From an uncultured Prevotella sp. (lineage in GTDB: Bacteria > Bacteroidota > Bacteroidia > Bacteroidales > Bacteroidaceae), in contig CALCHM010000006.1 of NCBI GenBank assembly GCA_937901345.1, positions 1-14,834 of the forward strand: a stretch of DNA of 14,834 nt, read 5' to 3'. Each line of letters begins with the position of its first letter. Positions within the stretch are counted from its first letter, which is position 1. Below the pieces are notes generated by a model. The model had not been told where the DNA came from, ran no database searches, and saw only the letters and a program-made list of their open reading frames with translations. The translations under genes and the position numbers were made by a program. Below are positions 13,217 through 14,834 of the stretch, in pieces.

Positions 13217-14446
13217 TCATGGAATTAACAACGAACTATCACCATAACTCAAGAAGCGGAAATCATGCTGAAGGGCGTAGTCATAAACACGTTTCCAATC
13301 CTCACCAATAAGCGCAGAGACGAGCAGAAGCAGTGTGCTTTGTGGTTGATGGAAGTTTGTGACAACGGCACGCACAATATTATATTTATAACCAGGAGCG
13401 ATGATTATTTGAGTGGTTGTATGAATCACTTGCATACCATTGCGATCCATATAGTCAAGAATAATCCGAAGCGATTCAGATGCCGTAAGTTTATCACCCG
13501 CTTCAGCGGCATATTCGTAGGGCATCCATTGTGACACATGAATATCTTCTGGCGCCACATGGGGATTTTTGTGAATCAACACACCAATATAATATAGACT
13601 TTCAAGTGTGCGCACAGAAGTAGTCCCAACAGCAACACACGAAGCACCGTGAGCAAGGAGGCGCTCAAGAGTACGGCGCTCTACAGCTATCCATTCGGCA
13701 TGCATCGTGTGACCTTCAATATGTTCACTCTTTACGGGTTTAAACGTACCTGCACCAACATGAAGCGTCACTTCATTGCGCTCAATACCACGAGAATCAA
13801 GAGCCTCAAGCACATTAGGCGTAAAATGAAGTCCAGCTGTTGGAGCAGCCACCGAACCTTTAATTTTTGAATAAACCGTTTGATAGGTTTTCAGATCACT
13901 TTCTTCCGTCTCACGATTGAGATAAGGCGGAATAGGCAATTCACCTATAGCATCAAGCACCTCAGCAAAAGTAATCTTATCATCATTCCAATCAAAAGCA
14001 ATTTCAAAACCTGTACCACATTCACCAATACGCTCTGCGGTAAGAATTATTTCAGTACTTCCCACTTGAATCTTGCGTTCCAAACTTCCCTCTTTCCATT
14101 TTTTAAGGTTTCCCACAAGGCAAGTCCATGTTACACGTCGTGTTTGCGCAAATGATTGCTGATAGTCAAGAGGAGTATGCGGTTCAAGACAAAAGATTTC
14201 GATATTCGCACCTGTGGTCTTTTGAAAATGAAGTCGCGCCTGAATCACTTTGGTATTATTAAAAACCATCAGCATTCCCTCTGGCAGTTGTTCAGGGAGC
14301 GACTTGAAAACGTGTTCTGAGATTTTGCCCCCACGATACACCAAGAGTTTAGAACTATCGCGCTCTGCCTTGGGATATTTTGCAATACGTTCATCGGGAA
14401 GGTTGTAATTGTAATCCTTTATTTGAATGCGTTTGGTAGTAATCAT
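13217..14446 (-). CDS. queA: S-adenosylmethionine:tRNA ribosyltransferase-isomerase
   Basis: QueA moves the ribosyl part of S-adenosylmethionine onto preQ1 at the wobble position of tRNA, forming epoxyqueuosine, the step before queuosine. The 409-residue protein carries the family signatures: YNLPDERIAKYP near the start, RDSSKLLVY, MVFNNTKVIQARL (60-72), GSVAAPTAGLHFT, VTLHVGAGTFKPV, GHTMHAEW, VAVGTTSVRTLES and NFHQPQSTLLLLVSALIG. It is about 50 residues longer than E. coli QueA, as I recall for Bacteroidetes versions. The start is 30 bp past the tRNA-Ser terminator arm, so its promoter must overlap that terminator, or it is reached by read-through. No other queuosine gene is in the window. 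Confidence 0.97.
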   Translation of the reverse strand: MITTKRIQIKDYNYNLPDERIAKYPKAERDSSKLLVYRGGKISEHVFKSLPEQLPEGMLMVFNNTKVIQARLHFQKTTGANIEIFCLEPHTPLDYQQSFAQTRRVTWTCLVGNLKKWKEGSLERKIQVGSTEIILTAERIGECGTGFEIAFDWNDDKITFAEVLDAIGELPIPPYLNRETEESDLKTYQTVYSKIKGSVAAPTAGLHFTPNVLEALDSRGIERNEVTLHVGAGTFKPVKSEHIEGHTMHAEWIAVERRTLERLLAHGASCVAVGTTSVRTLESLYYIGVLIHKNPHVAPEDIHVSQWMPYEYAAEAGDKLTASESLRIILDYMDRNGMQVIHTTTQIIIAPGYKYNIVRAVVTNFHQPQSTLLLLVSALIGEDWKRVYDYALQHDFRFLSYGDSSLLIP

Positions 14447-14470
14447 GCTTTGAAGATAGTTGCACGAAGG

Positions 14471-14516
14471 AAAAACAAAAAGGTGCGAACCTTATTATTG
14501 AAGATTCACACCTTTT
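14471..14516 (-). terminator. Intrinsic terminator of tRNA-Ser
   Basis: On the minus strand AAAAGGTGTGAA (14505-14516) pairs over 12 bp, with one G-U, to TTCGCACCTTTT (14477-14488), followed by TGTTTTTCC. It lies four bases past the tRNA 3' end and just before queA. Confidence 0.85.
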
Positions 14517-14519
14517 AAG

Positions 14520-14604
14520 CGGAGAGAGAGGGATTCGAACCCCCGGTACCTCTCGGTACGGCAGTTTTCAAGACTGCTGTAATCGACCACTCTACCATCT
14601 CTCC
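14520..14604 (-). tRNA. tRNA-Ser (TGA)
   Basis: This is an 85-base class II tRNA. Acceptor GGAGAGA pairs with TCTCTCC, and the discriminator is G, as expected for serine. The anticodon stem GCAGT/ACTGC encloses CTTGAAA, giving anticodon TGA. A long variable arm (TACCGAGAGGTA) follows, then a T-arm with GGTTCGAATCC. CCA is not encoded. Confidence 0.96.
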
Positions 14605-14640
14605 AAGAGACCTTCGTGAGTTGGTTTCTTTTAACGAGTG

Positions 14641-14670
14641 CAAAGGTACGTCTTTTTTTTATACCTGCAA
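14641..14670 (-). promoter_or_regulatory. Bacteroidetes-type promoter of tRNA-Ser
   Basis: On the minus strand, TTG (14668-14670) lies 19 bp from TACCTTTG (14641-14648). It is followed by CACTCG, as at the other two tRNA promoters. The spacer contains a run of eight A on this strand. Confidence 0.85.
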
Positions 14671-14770
14671 GAGGTACGCCGTATTTTTTTTCAAAAAAAA
14701 TATAATTTTCTTGAGAACCACATTTTTTCAACCATATAATGCTATATACATATAACAAAAGGAAATGATA

Positions 14771-14834
14771 TAGCAGTTAACCCAAGCGTGCTATAGACGC
14801 TGAAGGCGTCTCCGCTCAGTAACCGCGGGTGCGA
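14771..14834. repeat. Possible REP-like element cut by the right edge
   Basis: The last bases turn abruptly GC-rich after an AT-rich stretch. They contain a perfect inverted repeat AGACGC-TGAAG-GCGTCT, then ACCGCGGGTGCGA, the kind of sequence that could be one arm of a larger palindrome whose other arm lies past the window. No coding frame is supported. Confidence 0.4.

Noticed and set aside
13184..13226. Small palindromes GTCCGAACGGAC and AATTCC-TCAT-GGAATT at the queA 3' end
   Set aside because: They are short and have no T-tract on the queA strand, so I cannot support them as a terminator or operator.
14495..14758. 87-codon minus-strand frame over tRNA-Ser
   Set aside because: It runs through the whole tRNA gene and its promoter; the peptide has no family character.

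Overview
The window is a piece of a Bacteroidales chromosome, most likely Prevotella-like. Three lines of evidence support this. Promoters have the Bacteroidetes form (TTG, 19 bp, TAnnTTTG), clearest in front of the three tRNA genes. Start codons lack Shine-Dalgarno sequences. The gene content includes families typical of the phylum: a DUF4494 protein, a FadL-like outer-membrane protein, an LptC lipoprotein and a long QueA. I cannot name the species.

Layout, left to right. A tRNA-Phe(GAA) cut by the window edge (1-53) is followed by minus-strand yggS (224-889), a DUF4494 gene (964-1410) and a Dabb-family gene (1573-1872). The one plus-strand protein gene is a large PD-(D/E)XK nuclease/SF1 helicase fusion (2020-5265). 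Directly after its stop lies a noncoding array of eleven 41-bp tandem units (5272-5723), each carrying a palindrome, and then a bidirectional terminator hairpin. Convergent minus-strand genes follow: lptC (5897-6643), a FadL/OmpP1-like outer-membrane protein (6731-8020), type III pantothenate kinase coaX (8110-8841), thiamine-monophosphate kinase thiL (9065-10102) and a small outer-membrane beta-barrel (10201-10698). Further right are an HTH-only AraC-type regulator (11278-11670), tRNA-Met(CAT), a Nudix hydrolase (12218-12718), a four-helix-bundle gene broken by a single-base frameshift (12797-13149), queA (13217-14446) and tRNA-Ser(TGA).

The protein genes are mostly housekeeping: cofactor metabolism (PLP homeostasis, CoA, thiamine), tRNA modification (queuosine) and envelope biogenesis (LPS export, outer-membrane proteins). 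lptC, the FadL-like gene and coaX probably form one envelope/cofactor cluster read leftward. The nuclease-helicase resembles bacterial Dna2-like repair enzymes.

The most unusual content is noncoding. The 41-bp array has two inverted-repeat elements per unit, and sequence blocks within it differ by base changes that keep the pairing. Several other genes carry short tandem duplications covering or abutting their stop codons (yggS 22 bp, DUF4494 15 bp x 4, four-helix-bundle gene 13 bp x 2), and the Nudix leader carries a 14-bp tandem repeat. The genome therefore seems prone to, or tolerant of, tandem duplication at gene ends. I see no CRISPR array, insertion sequence or prophage.
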